Assembly: GCF_003096675.1 (NCBI RefSeq)
Contig: NZ_QEKW01000001.1
Location: 806,001 to 870,000, forward strand
DNA length: 64,000 nt
Source of the DNA: Actinomycetospora cinnamomea
Lineage (GTDB): Bacteria > Actinomycetota > Actinomycetes > Mycobacteriales > Pseudonocardiaceae
Reading direction: 5' to 3'
Below the pieces are notes generated by a model. That model saw only the letters and a program-made list of their open reading frames with translations. It had not been told where the DNA came from and made no database searches. Of the stretch, positions 41,239 to 49,377 are shown piece by piece (position 1 is the stretch's first letter; every line of letters begins with the position of its first letter). Both the position numbers and the translations under genes were made by a program.

Positions 41239-42516
41239 TCACCGCGGGGTGCTCGGCAGGGGGCGCGCGGCGGCCACGGTCCGGTCGGTGCGCGGGACGG
41301 GGAGGAAGACGGCGAAGACGGCGGGGCGCGTGCGCGCGAGCTCGAGGCGTCCCCCGTCGGCCTCGATCAGCGCGCGGGCGAGGGCGAGGCCGACACCGGT
41401 GGACGCGGCGCCGGACACCCCGCGGTCGAAGACGTGCGGCGCGAGCTCGGGCGGCACGCCGTCGCCGTGGTCGCCGACCTCGACGACGATCGTGTCGTTG
41501 TCCGACAGCCGTGCGGTGAGCGTGACCGTGCCCCGGCCGTGACGCAGCGCGTTGTCGACGAGCACGCCCAGCGCCTCGCGCAGACGTCCCGACGTGGCCC
41601 GCGCGACGAGCCCCTCGGGCGCCCGCACGCGCACCGCCCGGCTCTCGGCGTGCAGCGGGTCGTGCCACTCGGCCGCGACGGCCTCCAGCTCGCCCGCGAC
41701 CTCGACCGGTGCCGCACCCGACGCGCGGGCCTCCCGGGCCGAGGCGAGCAGCTCGTCGAGCACCTCGGCCAGGCGCTCGGCCTGCTCGAGCGCCGCGGCA
41801 CCCTCGGCGGACACGTGCTCGTCGGGGTTCGCCGCGAGCTCGTCGAGGCGCAGCTGCAGCGCGGTGAGACGGCTGCGCAGCTGGTGGGACACGTCGCCGA
41901 CGAGGTCGCGCTCGCGCTGCAGCAGCTCCGCGAGCGCGGTGGCCGAGGAGTCGAGCACGTCGGAGACGCGGTCGAGCTCCGGGATGCCGTGGCGGTGCGG
42001 AGCGGGCCGGAAGTCGCCGGCGCCCAGCCGGGCGGCCCGCCCGGCGACCTGCTGGAGCGGGACGGCGAGCCGCCGGGCGGTCAGCGTCGCCACCACCGCG
42101 CCCACGGCCACCGACAGCAGCACCGCGGCGACCACCAGCGCCGTCGCCTGCAGCTGGCGCGCCCGCATCTCGGCGGTCGGCTCGGAGAGCACCGCGGTGC
42201 CCGACAGCCCGAAGGGCAGCGTCTCGCTCACCGTCGGGCCCGGCTCCTGCTCGCCCAGCGTGCTCGTCCCGCGCGGCGTCCGGACCACCAGCGACCCACC
42301 GGGCGGGACCGCGATCCCGACGGCGCTGAGGTCGACGGGGCGGTCCGACGAGGCCTGCGCGTCGAGCGTGGCGACCACCTGTCGGAGCCGGGAGTTGATG
42401 TCGGCGCGCGTGAAGTCCTCGACGAGCTGCCATGTCGTGAGTGCCAGCGGCCCGCCCAGCACCGCGACGGTGATCGTCACGACGATGAGCGTGGAGACGA
42501 GGATCCGGCGCCGCAC
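41239..42516 (-). CDS. Two-component sensor histidine kinase
   Basis: This 425-residue membrane kinase has two helices (5-22 and 126-145) around a periplasmic sensor region, a HAMP linker (RRLAVPLQQVAGRAARLGAGDF), the phosphoacceptor His211 in DVSHQLRSRL, the N box LVDNALRHG (Asn322) and the G box VGDHGDGVP. It presumably phosphorylates the response regulator encoded just upstream. The GTG start at 42516 has AGGAG 7 nt upstream. The signal cannot be told. The two genes are separated by 10 nt. Confidence 0.93.
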   Translation of the reverse strand: MRRRILVSTLIVVTITVAVLGGPLALTTWQLVEDFTRADINSRLRQVVATLDAQASSDRPVDLSAVGIAVPPGGSLVVRTPRGTSTLGEQEPGPTVSETLPFGLSGTAVLSEPTAEMRARQLQATALVVAAVLLSVAVGAVVATLTARRLAVPLQQVAGRAARLGAGDFRPAPHRHGIPELDRVSDVLDSSATALAELLQRERDLVGDVSHQLRSRLTALQLRLDELAANPDEHVSAEGAAALEQAERLAEVLDELLASAREARASGAAPVEVAGELEAVAAEWHDPLHAESRAVRVRAPEGLVARATSGRLREALGVLVDNALRHGRGTVTLTARLSDNDTIVVEVGDHGDGVPPELAPHVFDRGVSGAASTGVGLALARALIEADGGRLELARTRPAVFAVFLPVPRTDRTVAAARPLPSTPR

Positions 42517-42526
42517 CCGCGCGCTC

Positions 42527-43195
42527 CTAGGTGTTGAAGCGGAAGCCGACCCCGCGCACCGTGCTGATGCGCTTGCCGTTGCCGCCGCCCTCATCGACGA
42601 GCTTGCGACGCAGCCACGACATGTGCATGTCGAGCGTCTTCGAGGTCTTCATCTCGGGGTCGTTCCAGACCTCGCGCAGGATCTCCTCGCGCGAGACGAC
42701 CTGCCCGGCGTGGGCCATGAGCACGCGCAGGAGCTCGAACTCCTTGTTGGCCAGCCCGACCTCGACGCCGTCGACGGTGACCCGGCGCGCCGAGGGCTCG
42801 AGCCGCACCCCGCCCGCGTCGAGCACCTCCGGCGCCCGCCGGCGCAGCAGCGCCCGCACCCGCGCCAGGAGCTCTGCCAGCCGGAACGGCTTGCCCACGT
42901 AGTCGTCGGCGCCCGCGTCGAGGCCGACGACGAAGTCCACCTCGTCGGTGCGGGCGGTCAGCATGAGCACCGGCAGGTCGGGCTGCTCGGCGCGCACCCG
43001 CCGGCACACCTCCAGCCCGTCCATCCCGGGCAGGCCGAGATCGAGCACCATGAGGTCCGGCCCGGCCGCCCCCGCCCGGGTCAGCGCGGCCGGCCCGTCG
43101 CCGACGACGTCGACCCGGTAGCCCTCGCGCTGGAGCGCCCGCGACAGGGGACCGGCGATCGCCGCGTCGTCCTCGACGAGCAGCACCGTGGTCAC
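42527..43195 (-). CDS. OmpR/PhoB-family response regulator
   Basis: This 222-residue protein has a receiver domain with acidic pocket EDD (8-10), phosphoacceptor Asp52 (LDLGLPGMDG) and the KPF lysine near 102, then a winged-helix DNA-binding domain (EILREVWNDPEMKTSKTLDMHMSWLRRKL, TVRGVGFRFNT). It pairs with the downstream histidine kinase. GTG 43195 was chosen for the TACTGT -10 located 6 nt upstream (43202-43207); the long upstream frame has no family match. It is divergent from hisN. Confidence 0.95.
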   Translation of the reverse strand: MTTVLLVEDDAAIAGPLSRALQREGYRVDVVGDGPAALTRAGAAGPDLMVLDLGLPGMDGLEVCRRVRAEQPDLPVLMLTARTDEVDFVVGLDAGADDYVGKPFRLAELLARVRALLRRRAPEVLDAGGVRLEPSARRVTVDGVEVGLANKEFELLRVLMAHAGQVVSREEILREVWNDPEMKTSKTLDMHMSWLRRKLVDEGGGNGKRISTVRGVGFRFNT

Positions 43196-43201
43196 GACGC
43201 C

Positions 43202-43207
43202 ACAGTA
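43202..43207 (-). promoter_or_regulatory. -10 element for leaderless response-regulator gene
   Basis: TACTGT on the minus strand lies 6 nt before GTG 43195. Confidence 0.5.
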
Positions 43208-43227
43208 GACCTGGGGGACACGGCCCC

Positions 43228-43237
43228 TGGCACGATC
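43228..43237 (+). promoter_or_regulatory. TGGCACGATC, candidate extended -10 for hisN
   Basis: TGG followed by CACGAT resembles an extended -10, 8 nt before ATG 43245. The same ten bases precede the MaoC gene (44366-44375) at nearly the same distance. Confidence 0.4.
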
Positions 43238-43244
43238 GCCGCCC

Positions 43245-44057
43245 ATGAGCCCCGGGACCCCCGCGACCGGGCGCGCCGCCGACCTCGCGCTCGCCCTGGC
43301 CCTCGCCGACGCCGCCGACGCGGTGACCCTGCCCCGCTTCCGCGCGGTCGACCTGCGCGTGGAGCGCAAGCCCGACCGCACCCCGGTCACCGACGCCGAC
43401 ACCGCCTGCGAGGACCGGCTGCGCGCCGTGCTCGCCGAGCGTCGCGCCGGCGACGCCGTGCTCGGCGAGGAGCGCGGCGGGCACCTCGGCACCGGGCGGG
43501 TGTGGGTGATCGACCCGATCGACGGCACCAAGAACTTCTCCCGCGGGGTGCCGGTGTGGGCGAGCCTCGTCGCCCTGGTGGACGACGGGCGGCCCGTCGT
43601 CGGCGTGGTCAGCGCCCCCGCCCTGGGCCGGCGGTGGTGGGCCGCGCAGGGCGAGGGCGCGTTCACGCGCGACCCCGCCCGCGGGGTCGAGGAGGGGCGG
43701 CTCGCCGTGTCGGGCGTCGGCGACCTCGCCGACGCCTACGCCTCGACCACCGACCTGGACCACTGGCGGGCCCTCGACCGTCAGGAGCAGTGGCTCGCGC
43801 TGACCCGGGCGTGCTGGGAGAGCCGCGCGTTCGGCGACTTCTGGCACCACTGCCTCGTCGCCGAGGGCGTGCTCGACGTCGCCGTGGAGCCGGCGGCCAA
43901 CACCTGGGACCTCGCCGCGACCCAGGTGCTCGTCGAGGAGGCCGGCGGGCGGCTCACCGACCTCACCGGCGCCGTGCGCCCCGACGGCGGGGACTCCCTG
44001 ACCAGCAACGGCCTGCTGCACGACGCGGCCCTGGCCCTGGTCGCGCGTCAGGGCTGA
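43245..44057 (+). CDS. hisN: Inositol-monophosphatase-family phosphatase, probably histidinol-phosphatase
   Basis: This 270-residue metal-dependent phosphatase has the IMP family motifs: GEERGG (metal Glu), WVIDPIDGTKNF (two metal Asp residues) and WDLAATQVLVEEAGG. The stretch RAFGDFWHHCLVAEGVLDVAVEP is close to HisN of actinobacteria, which removes phosphate from histidinol phosphate, so that role is most likely, though inositol phosphatase cannot be ruled out. The ATG start has no ribosome site; an extended -10 lies 8 nt upstream. Its 3' end overlaps the facing small gene by 10 nt. Confidence 0.88.
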   Translation: MSPGTPATGRAADLALALALADAADAVTLPRFRAVDLRVERKPDRTPVTDADTACEDRLRAVLAERRAGDAVLGEERGGHLGTGRVWVIDPIDGTKNFSRGVPVWASLVALVDDGRPVVGVVSAPALGRRWWAAQGEGAFTRDPARGVEEGRLAVSGVGDLADAYASTTDLDHWRALDRQEQWLALTRACWESRAFGDFWHHCLVAEGVLDVAVEPAANTWDLAATQVLVEEAGGRLTDLTGAVRPDGGDSLTSNGLLHDAALALVARQG

Positions 44058-44308
44058 CCGGCCCCGGCGAGCCGCGCCCACACCAGCCGGCCGAACAGCG
44101 AGAAGCAGGCGGCCGACTCGTCGTCGAACCGCGTCCACTCGAAGCGACCACCACCGTCGCACCAGAACACCTCCCACTCCCCCGTCCCGTCGGGGCCGTC
44201 GGGCACGGCACGCACGCACCACGCCCGGTCGGCCTCCGCTCCCACGCTGACCGCCGCGTCCGGCACACCGGCCGCGGCCAGCCAGCCCGCCAGCTCACCG
44301 GCCCGCAC
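44048..44308 (-). CDS. Hypothetical 86-residue protein
   Basis: This small acidic protein begins MRAGELAGWLAAAGVPDAAVSVG and has EWEVFWCDGGGRFEWTRFDDE and ACFSLFGRLVWARL. The pattern of aromatic and acidic residues resembles small actinobacterial proteins of unknown function. GTG 44308 is the chosen start, without a strong ribosome site; GTG codons farther upstream are possible. Its 3' end overlaps hisN by 10 nt (44048-44057). I do not recognise a family. Confidence 0.6.
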   Translation of the reverse strand: MRAGELAGWLAAAGVPDAAVSVGAEADRAWCVRAVPDGPDGTGEWEVFWCDGGGRFEWTRFDDESAACFSLFGRLVWARLAGAGQP

Positions 44309-44365
44309 ACCGGTTCCGACGCAGCCGGGTCCCGCACGGTTCCCTCCGGCCGCCGCGGGACGGGC

Positions 44366-44375
44366 TGGCACGATC
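44366..44375 (+). promoter_or_regulatory. TGGCACGATC, candidate extended -10 for the MaoC gene
   Basis: The same ten bases as at 43228-43237, here 7 nt before GTG 44382 when counted from CACGAT. Confidence 0.4.
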
Positions 44376-44381
44376 ACCGCC

Positions 44382-44867
44382 GTGACCACCCCCGAGGTCT
44401 GCTTCGAGGACCTGCCCGCCGGCCGGCGCATCGCGCTGGGCACGGTGGTCGTCGACCGGGACGAGATGCTCGCGTTCAACCGCCGTTTCGACCCGCAGCC
44501 CTTCCACGTCGACGAGGACGCGGCGCGCGCCTCGCTGTTCGGGGGGCTGTGCGCGTCGGGGTGGTTCACCGCCTCGCTGTGGATGCGCTGCTACGTCGAC
44601 GGGCTGCTGTCGCGGGCCGCGTCGCTGGGCTCGCCGGGCGGCGACGAGATCGCCTGGCCGGCACCGGTGTTCGCCGGGGACCGGCTGGACGCGGCGATGG
44701 AGGTCGTGGCCGCGCGGGTGTCGGCGAGCCGCCCGCAGCTCGGCCTGGTGACGCTCGTCGGGACCCTGACCCGGGGCGCGGGCACCGACGAGGCCGTCGA
44801 CGTCTACCGCGGGCGCTTCACCGGGATGTTCGGGCGGCGCGGGTCCGACGGAACCGCCGGCGTCTGA
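44382..44867 (+). CDS. MaoC-like dehydratase/hydratase
   Basis: This 161-residue hot-dog protein has the R-specific enoyl-CoA hydratase pattern: CFEDLPAGRRIALGTVVVDRDEMLAFNRRFDPQPFHVDEDAAR with Asp and His in FDPQPFHVD, then FGGLCASGWFTASLWMR. It probably hydrates enoyl-CoA or dehydrates hydroxyacyl-CoA; the true substrate is unknown. The 3' end overlaps the facing PH-domain gene by 50 nt. A shared extended -10 suggests co-regulation with hisN. Confidence 0.87.
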   Translation: MTTPEVCFEDLPAGRRIALGTVVVDRDEMLAFNRRFDPQPFHVDEDAARASLFGGLCASGWFTASLWMRCYVDGLLSRAASLGSPGGDEIAWPAPVFAGDRLDAAMEVVAARVSASRPQLGLVTLVGTLTRGAGTDEAVDVYRGRFTGMFGRRGSDGTAGV

Positions 44868-45525
44868 CGCGCCCGGCCCGCCCCGGCCCGGGGTCGTCCG
44901 CCGGCTCCTCGTCGTCCGGGTCGTCCGGGTCGTCCGGGTCGTCCGGGTCGTCGTCCCGGTCCTCCGGCCCGTCCTCGGCCGACCACGCGCCCCAGTCGTC
45001 GTCGCCGGTCCGCTCCTCCCGGTCGAGCCCGCCGCGCTCGGCGGCGACCCCCTCGACCATCGTGGCCAGCCGCTCGACGCCTCCGAGCCCCGCGAACTCC
45101 CAGGGCTCCTCGGTGCCCACCGTCGACACGACCAGCGTGCCCGCGCCCAGGGCGCGCTCGAGCGCGGTACGCCGGGTGCGCACGCCGGTGATCGTCGAGC
45201 CGGCCAGGTCGACGCTCTCGCGCGTGAGCACGCCCTCGCGCACGAGCAGGCGGCGGTCGGTGACGACGAGGTGGGTGCAGCGCCAGCGCACCAGCGGCAG
45301 CACCGCGAGCCACACGACCGCGATCACCGCGAGCAGGACGAGCGCCAGCCGCAGCGCGGTGCGGGTGCCCTCGGCGGGCACGGCGGTCGCCAGCGCGGCG
45401 AGGAAGGCGGCGAGGAACGCCGCGACCGGCGGGACCAGGGCGGGCACGACGAGCATCCGCCAGTGCGGGCGCCTGTGGGCGAGCACGTGCTCGCCGCGGC
45501 GCAGGACGGCGTCGGGGTAGGCCAC
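44818..45525 (-). CDS. PH-domain membrane protein
   Basis: This 235-residue protein has two helices at about residues 24-45 and 58-79, then a bacterial PH domain (RCTHLVVTDRRLLVREGVLTRESVDLAGSTITGVRTRRT) and an acidic tail with DPD repeats. It matches Rv3278c beside birA. GTG 45525 was chosen because GAGGAG is 6 nt upstream; GTG 45531 directly abuts the same site. It likely anchors a PH fold on the inner face of the membrane. Function is unknown. Confidence 0.87.
   Translation of the reverse strand: MAYPDAVLRRGEHVLAHRRPHWRMLVVPALVPPVAAFLAAFLAALATAVPAEGTRTALRLALVLLAVIAVVWLAVLPLVRWRCTHLVVTDRRLLVREGVLTRESVDLAGSTITGVRTRRTALERALGAGTLVVSTVGTEEPWEFAGLGGVERLATMVEGVAAERGGLDREERTGDDDWGAWSAEDGPEDRDDDPDDPDDPDDPDDEEPADDPGPGRAGRVRRRRFRRTRAARTSR
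44911..44952. repeat. Tandem 9-bp repeats encoding Asp-Asp-Pro
   Basis: GTCGTCCGG is repeated exactly four times from 44911 and followed by GTCGTC. On the minus strand it encodes a DDP-type acidic run in the tail of the PH-domain protein. Confidence 0.95.
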
Positions 45526-45557
45526 GGGCACCTCCTCGACCGCCGACCCCGGCGAGG

Positions 45558-46388
45558 CTAGCGACCCGCGGGCCGCACGTGGACCACGTCGCCCGCCGAC
45601 ACGACGGTCGTGTCCCCGCCCGTGTCACGGACGGCGAGCCGCCCGTCGCGGTCGACGTCCACCGCACGGCCCTCGAGCACGCGCCCCCCGGGCAGCGTCA
45701 CCGTCACCTCCCGGCCGAGCGTGGCGCAGCGGGCGCGGTAGTCGTCGACGAGCCCGGCCGCGGCGACGTCCCCGTACGCCGAGCGCCAGCGGCCGTCGAG
45801 GTCGGCGAGCGCGCGCAGAACGGCGACCAGCACGGTCTCCCGCCCGAGGTGCCCCGCGCCCTCCGCGGCCAGCGACGTCCCCCCGGCCGGCAGGTCGGCG
45901 GCGGCCGTGCCGACGTTGAGCCCGATGCCGACCACCAGCGCGCGCTCGTCCCCGCCCTCCGCGACCTCGGCGAGCACGCCCGCGCCCTTGCCCTGCCCGG
46001 GACCGAGCAGCAGGTCGTTCGGCCACTTCAGGGCCGCCGGGACGTCACCGCCGGTCACCTCGCCGACCGCCTCCACCAGCGCCAGCCCGGCCAGCAGCGG
46101 CGCCCACCCCCAGCGTTCGACGGCCACCTCGCGCGGGCGCAGGAGCACCGAGAACGTCAGGCCCTCCCCCGCCCGGTCGGACCACACCCGGTCGCGGCGG
46201 CCCCGCCCGGCGTCCTGGTGCTCGGCGACCAGCACGGTGCGGTCGGGGGTGGCCGGGTCGGCGGCCCGGGCGGCGAGGTCGGCGTTGGTCGAGCCGGTGC
46301 GCGTCACGACCTCCAGCGACGCCCACGGCCCCGACGGCGGGGCCAGGGCACGTCGCAGGGCGTCGCGGTCCAGGGGTGCGGCCTCCAC
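45558..46388 (-). CDS. birA: Biotin-[acyl-CoA carboxylase] ligase
   Basis: This 276-residue enzyme activates biotin with ATP and joins it to the lysine of Acc[26 protein letters not shown] is the biotinyl-AMP loop and KWPNDLLL the lysine motif; a short C-terminal SH3-like domain follows. There is no N-terminal DNA-binding domain, so it is the non-regulatory (class I) type. GTG 46388 has TACGGT 8 nt upstream (46397-46402). It is divergent from accD, which its product serves indirectly. Confidence 0.95.
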   Translation of the reverse strand: MEAAPLDRDALRRALAPPSGPWASLEVVTRTGSTNADLAARAADPATPDRTVLVAEHQDAGRGRRDRVWSDRAGEGLTFSVLLRPREVAVERWGWAPLLAGLALVEAVGEVTGGDVPAALKWPNDLLLGPGQGKGAGVLAEVAEGGDERALVVGIGLNVGTAAADLPAGGTSLAAEGAGHLGRETVLVAVLRALADLDGRWRSAYGDVAAAGLVDDYRARCATLGREVTVTLPGGRVLEGRAVDVDRDGRLAVRDTGGDTTVVSAGDVVHVRPAGR

Positions 46389-46396
46389 GCCCGCGC

Positions 46397-46402
46397 ACCG
46401 TA
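46397..46402 (-). promoter_or_regulatory. -10 element for leaderless birA
   Basis: TACGGT on the minus strand lies 8 nt before the birA GTG. Confidence 0.55.
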
Positions 46403-46459
46403 GTAGTGCCCCTGATCACCTCCCCTCCCACGAACCCGGGCGGTGTCGGGGCCGGTCGC

Positions 46460-46465
46460 TACAGT
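46460..46465 (+). promoter_or_regulatory. -10 element for leaderless accD
   Basis: TACAGT lies exactly 8 nt before ATG 46474, no ribosome site. With the birA element, the 85-nt gap carries two opposed leaderless promoters. Confidence 0.6.
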
Positions 46466-46473
46466 GCCGCTCC

Positions 46474-48129
46474 ATGACCGCCGCGACGGAGCCGTTGCCG
46501 GAGCCCGACAGCCCTGCCGGTGGGGCTGCCGGGGAGCCCGACATCCACACCTCGGCCGGCAAGCTGGCCGACTGGTACCGGCGCCAGGACGACGTCGTGC
46601 ACGCGGGCAGCGAGCGGGCCGTCGAGCGGCAGCACGCCAAGGGCCGCAAGACCGCGCGCGAGCGCATCGACCTGCTGCTCGACGAGGGCTCGTTCCTCGA
46701 GTTCGACGCGATGGCGCGGCACCGGTCCACCAACTTCGGCCTCGAGCAGAACCGCCCCTACGGCGACGGGGTGGTCACCGGTCAGGGCACGGTCGACGGG
46801 CGCCCGGTCTGCGTGTTCTCCCAGGACGCGACGGTGTTCGGCGGCGCGCTCGGCGAGGTCTACGGCGAGAAGATCGTCAAGGTCATGGACGTGGCCATGA
46901 AGATCGGCTGCCCGGTCGTCGGCATCAACGACGGCGGCGGTGCGCGCATCCAGGAGGGCGTGGTCGCGCTCGGCCTCTACGGCGAGATCTTCCGGCGCAA
47001 CGTGCACGCCTCGGGCGTGGTCCCGCAGATCTCGCTGGTGATGGGTCCCGCGGCCGGCGGCGCGGTGTACTCCCCCGCGCTCACCGACTTCACGGTGATG
47101 GTCGACGAGACCTCGTTCATGTTCATCACCGGGCCCGACGTCATCAAGACCGTCACCGGTGAGGACGTGGAGTTCGAGGCGCTGGGCGGGGCGCGCACCC
47201 ACAACACCACCTCGGGCAACGCCCACTACCTGGCCTCCGACGAGGAGGACGCGATCTCGTTCGTGCAGGAGCTCCTGGGCTACCTGCCGTCGAACAACCT
47301 CACCGACCCGCCGCGCATCGCCGGCGAGGAGGAGTCCGGCTCGGTACCGGAGGGCATCGGCGAGACCGACCTCGAGCTCGACACCCTCGTGCCCGACTCG
47401 CCCAACCAGCCCTACGACATCCGCGAGGCCATCACGCGGGTCGTCGACGACGGCGAGTTCCTCGAGATCCAGGCGCTCTACGCGTCCAACATCGTCACCG
47501 GCTACGGCCGGGTCGAGGGGCGCCCGGTGGGCATCGTCGCGAACCAGCCCACCCAGCTGGCCGGCTGCCTCGACATCGGCGCCAGCGAGAAGGCCGCGCG
47601 CTTCGTGCGCACCTGCGACACGTTCAACATCCCGGTGCTCACCTTCGTCGACGTGCCGGGGTTCCTGCCGGGCACCGACCAGGAGTACAACGGCATCATC
47701 CGCCGCGGCGCCAAGCTGATCTACGCCTACGCGGAGGCGACGGTCCCGCTGGTCACCGTCATCTGCCGCAAGGCCTACGGCGGCGCGTACGACGTCATGG
47801 GCTCCAAGCACCTGGGCGCCGACGTCAACATCGCCTGGCCCACCGCGCAGATCGCGGTCACCGGGGCGTCCGGCGCGGTGAGCATCCTCTACCGCAAGGA
47901 GCTGGCGAAGGTGGCCGAGGAGGGCGGCGACGTGGAGGCCCGGCGCGCCGAGCTCCAGCAGGAGTACGAGGACACGCTGGCCAACCCCTACATCGCCGCC
48001 GAGCGCGGCTACGTGGACGCCGTGGTCCCCCCGTCGCACACCCGCGGCTACGTCGCCCGCTCCCTGCGGATGCTCGAGACCAAGCGCGAGACGTTGCCGC
48101 CGCGCAAGCACGGGAACGTGCCCCTGTGA
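46474..48129 (+). CDS. accD5: Acyl-CoA (propionyl/acetyl) carboxylase carboxyltransferase beta subunit
   Basis: This 551-residue subunit transfers the carboxyl group from biotin to acyl-CoA, probably making methylmalonyl- and malonyl-CoA for lipid synthesis. The N-half has [27 protein letters not shown], and the C-half [32 protein letters not shown] and [21 protein letters not shown], the oxyanion and CoA elements of AccD5-type enzymes. Leaderless start, TACAGT 8 nt upstream. It is followed by a chain of tiny overlapping frames and then accE5. Order matches Rv3279c-Rv3281. Confidence 0.96.
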   Translation: MTAATEPLPEPDSPAGGAAGEPDIHTSAGKLADWYRRQDDVVHAGSERAVERQHAKGRKTARERIDLLLDEGSFLEFDAMARHRSTNFGLEQNRPYGDGVVTGQGTVDGRPVCVFSQDATVFGGALGEVYGEKIVKVMDVAMKIGCPVVGINDGGGARIQEGVVALGLYGEIFRRNVHASGVVPQISLVMGPAAGGAVYSPALTDFTVMVDETSFMFITGPDVIKTVTGEDVEFEALGGARTHNTTSGNAHYLASDEEDAISFVQELLGYLPSNNLTDPPRIAGEEESGSVPEGIGETDLELDTLVPDSPNQPYDIREAITRVVDDGEFLEIQALYASNIVTGYGRVEGRPVGIVANQPTQLAGCLDIGASEKAARFVRTCDTFNIPVLTFVDVPGFLPGTDQEYNGIIRRGAKLIYAYAEATVPLVTVICRKAYGGAYDVMGSKHLGADVNIAWPTAQIAVTGASGAVSILYRKELAKVAEEGGDVEARRAELQQEYEDTLANPYIAAERGYVDAVVPPSHTRGYVARSLRMLETKRETLPPRKHGNVPL

Positions 48130-48213
48130 GCGCAGCGAACGACGAGGTGACGCTGTGAGCGCAGGCGAACGACGAGGTGACGCTGTGAGCGCAGCGAACG
48201 ACGAGGTGACGCT
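48126..48213 (+). repeat. Three tandem stop-start modules between accD5 and accE5
   Basis: Units of 29, 30 and 29 bp (48126-48154, 48155-48184, 48185-48213) repeat the start of accE5. Each begins GTGAGCGCAG and ends GAGGTGACGCT, which is a ribosome site 5 nt before the next GTG. Tiny frames [10 protein letters not shown] or its longer form end in TGA overlapping the next GTG, giving a chain from the accD5 stop to accE5. The second unit carries one extra base. Confidence 0.97.
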
Positions 48214-48456
48214 GTGAGCGCAGCGAACGACGAGGAGTCGGCCCGCCCGGTGCTGCGCATCGTGCGCGGCGAGCCCGACGCCGTGGAGATCGCGGCGCTC
48301 ACGGCCGTGCTCGCCGCGGCGGGAGGCGGGGGTGACCCCGAGGGCGAGGCCGTCGCGCCGGTCGCGCCGTCGACCTGGGCGCGCCCGGTCGACCTCGTGC
48401 GTGGCCCCGTCCACCCCGGCCCCGGCGGCTGGCGGGCCTCGGCCCGTCCCCGCTGA
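48214..48456 (+). CDS. accE5: Acyl-CoA carboxylase epsilon subunit
   Basis: This 80-residue protein stabilises the actinobacterial acyl-CoA carboxylase complex. VLRIVRGEPDAVEIAALTAVLAA and WARP.. then PGPGGWRASARPR are the epsilon signature. GTG 48214 was chosen because GAGGTG lies 5 nt upstream and the start is in a copy of the tandem module. It is coupled to accD5 through overlapping GTGA sites, so it is made with its partner. Confidence 0.95.
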   Translation: MSAANDEESARPVLRIVRGEPDAVEIAALTAVLAAAGGGGDPEGEAVAPVAPSTWARPVDLVRGPVHPGPGGWRASARPR

Positions 48457-48482
48457 CCGCCTCGAGCTCCCCAGGTGACCTG

Positions 48483-49373
48483 ATGGCCCTGTTGCGCCGA
48501 CGTCGTCGCACGCTCGTGGGTGGCGAGTCCTACCGGGACGCCGACCACGCCCTCATGCCGATCCCGCCGACGGGCGGGCTCGTCAGCGCGCAGCTCCGCA
48601 ACGTCGAGGGCCGGCCGCTGCCCGGCGTCAGCGTCGCGATCGTGGAGACCGAGGGGCTGCGGCGGGTGGTCACCCAGTCGCCCACCGACCCCTTCGGTTT
48701 CTACACCTCGGCCGTGCCCAGCGGCTCCTACACGCTGCGCGCCTCCCTCGGCGGCTACCGCACGCTGACCCGGGAGCTCGCCGTGGGCCGCGGCGACCAC
48801 GCCGCCCTCGGCGCGCTCACGATGACCGCCGACCAGGGCACCACCCGCCCGCCGCCCGGGGAGTGGGTGATCGACGACGCCCACAGCCGGCTGGGGTTCG
48901 TCGCGCGCCACATCGCGCTCTCCCGGGTGTACGGCGAGTTCACCCGGTTCCGCGGGTCGATCGTCATCGCCGAGGAGCTCGAGGACTCCAGCATCGATGT
49001 CGTCATCGACGCGGCCAGTATCGAGACCCACAACGCCCAGCGCGACGCCCACCTGCGCTCGCAGGACTTCCTGGCCGTCGACGACCACCCGCAGCTGCAG
49101 TTCTCCAGCACGCGCTTCGCGGTGCGGGCGGGCAACTCGTGGACGATCGACGGCGACCTGACGATCCGGGGGCGCACCAACGACGTCCGGCTCGACACCA
49201 CCTACCTCGGCACCCAGACGTGGAACGGCACGCGCGTGGGGGCGACGGCCACCACCTCGCTGCACCGGGAGCACTTCACGCTCAACTGGCAGCAGATGGT
49301 CGCCCGCGGCATCCCCGTCGTCGGCTCCACGATCCAGATCCACCTGGACGTCCAGGCGGTCCTCCAGCTCTGA
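48483..49373 (+). CDS. YceI-family protein with N-terminal carboxypeptidase-regulatory-like domain
   Basis: This 296-residue protein begins with a small beta-domain (QLRNVEGRPLPGVSVAIVETEG..YTLRASLGGYRTL, about 35-105) followed by a YceI lipocalin-like domain (WVIDDAHSRLGFVARHI, FRGSIVIAEELEDSSIDVVIDAASIETHNAQRDAHLRSQDFLAVDDHP, GDLTIRGRTNDVRLD). YceI proteins bind a polyprenoid or similar ligand. No signal peptide is seen. AGGTG lies 6 nt before the ATG. It stops 4 nt from the facing TetR gene. This gene is not in the M. tuberculosis order as recalled. Confidence 0.88.
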   Translation: MALLRRRRRTLVGGESYRDADHALMPIPPTGGLVSAQLRNVEGRPLPGVSVAIVETEGLRRVVTQSPTDPFGFYTSAVPSGSYTLRASLGGYRTLTRELAVGRGDHAALGALTMTADQGTTRPPPGEWVIDDAHSRLGFVARHIALSRVYGEFTRFRGSIVIAEELEDSSIDVVIDAASIETHNAQRDAHLRSQDFLAVDDHPQLQFSSTRFAVRAGNSWTIDGDLTIRGRTNDVRLDTTYLGTQTWNGTRVGATATTSLHREHFTLNWQQMVARGIPVVGSTIQIHLDVQAVLQL

Positions 49374-49377
49374 CGCG

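Noticed and set aside
48126-48213. CRISPR-like array
   Set aside because: Units are directly adjacent with no spacers, and the arrangement is explained by stop-start coupling.
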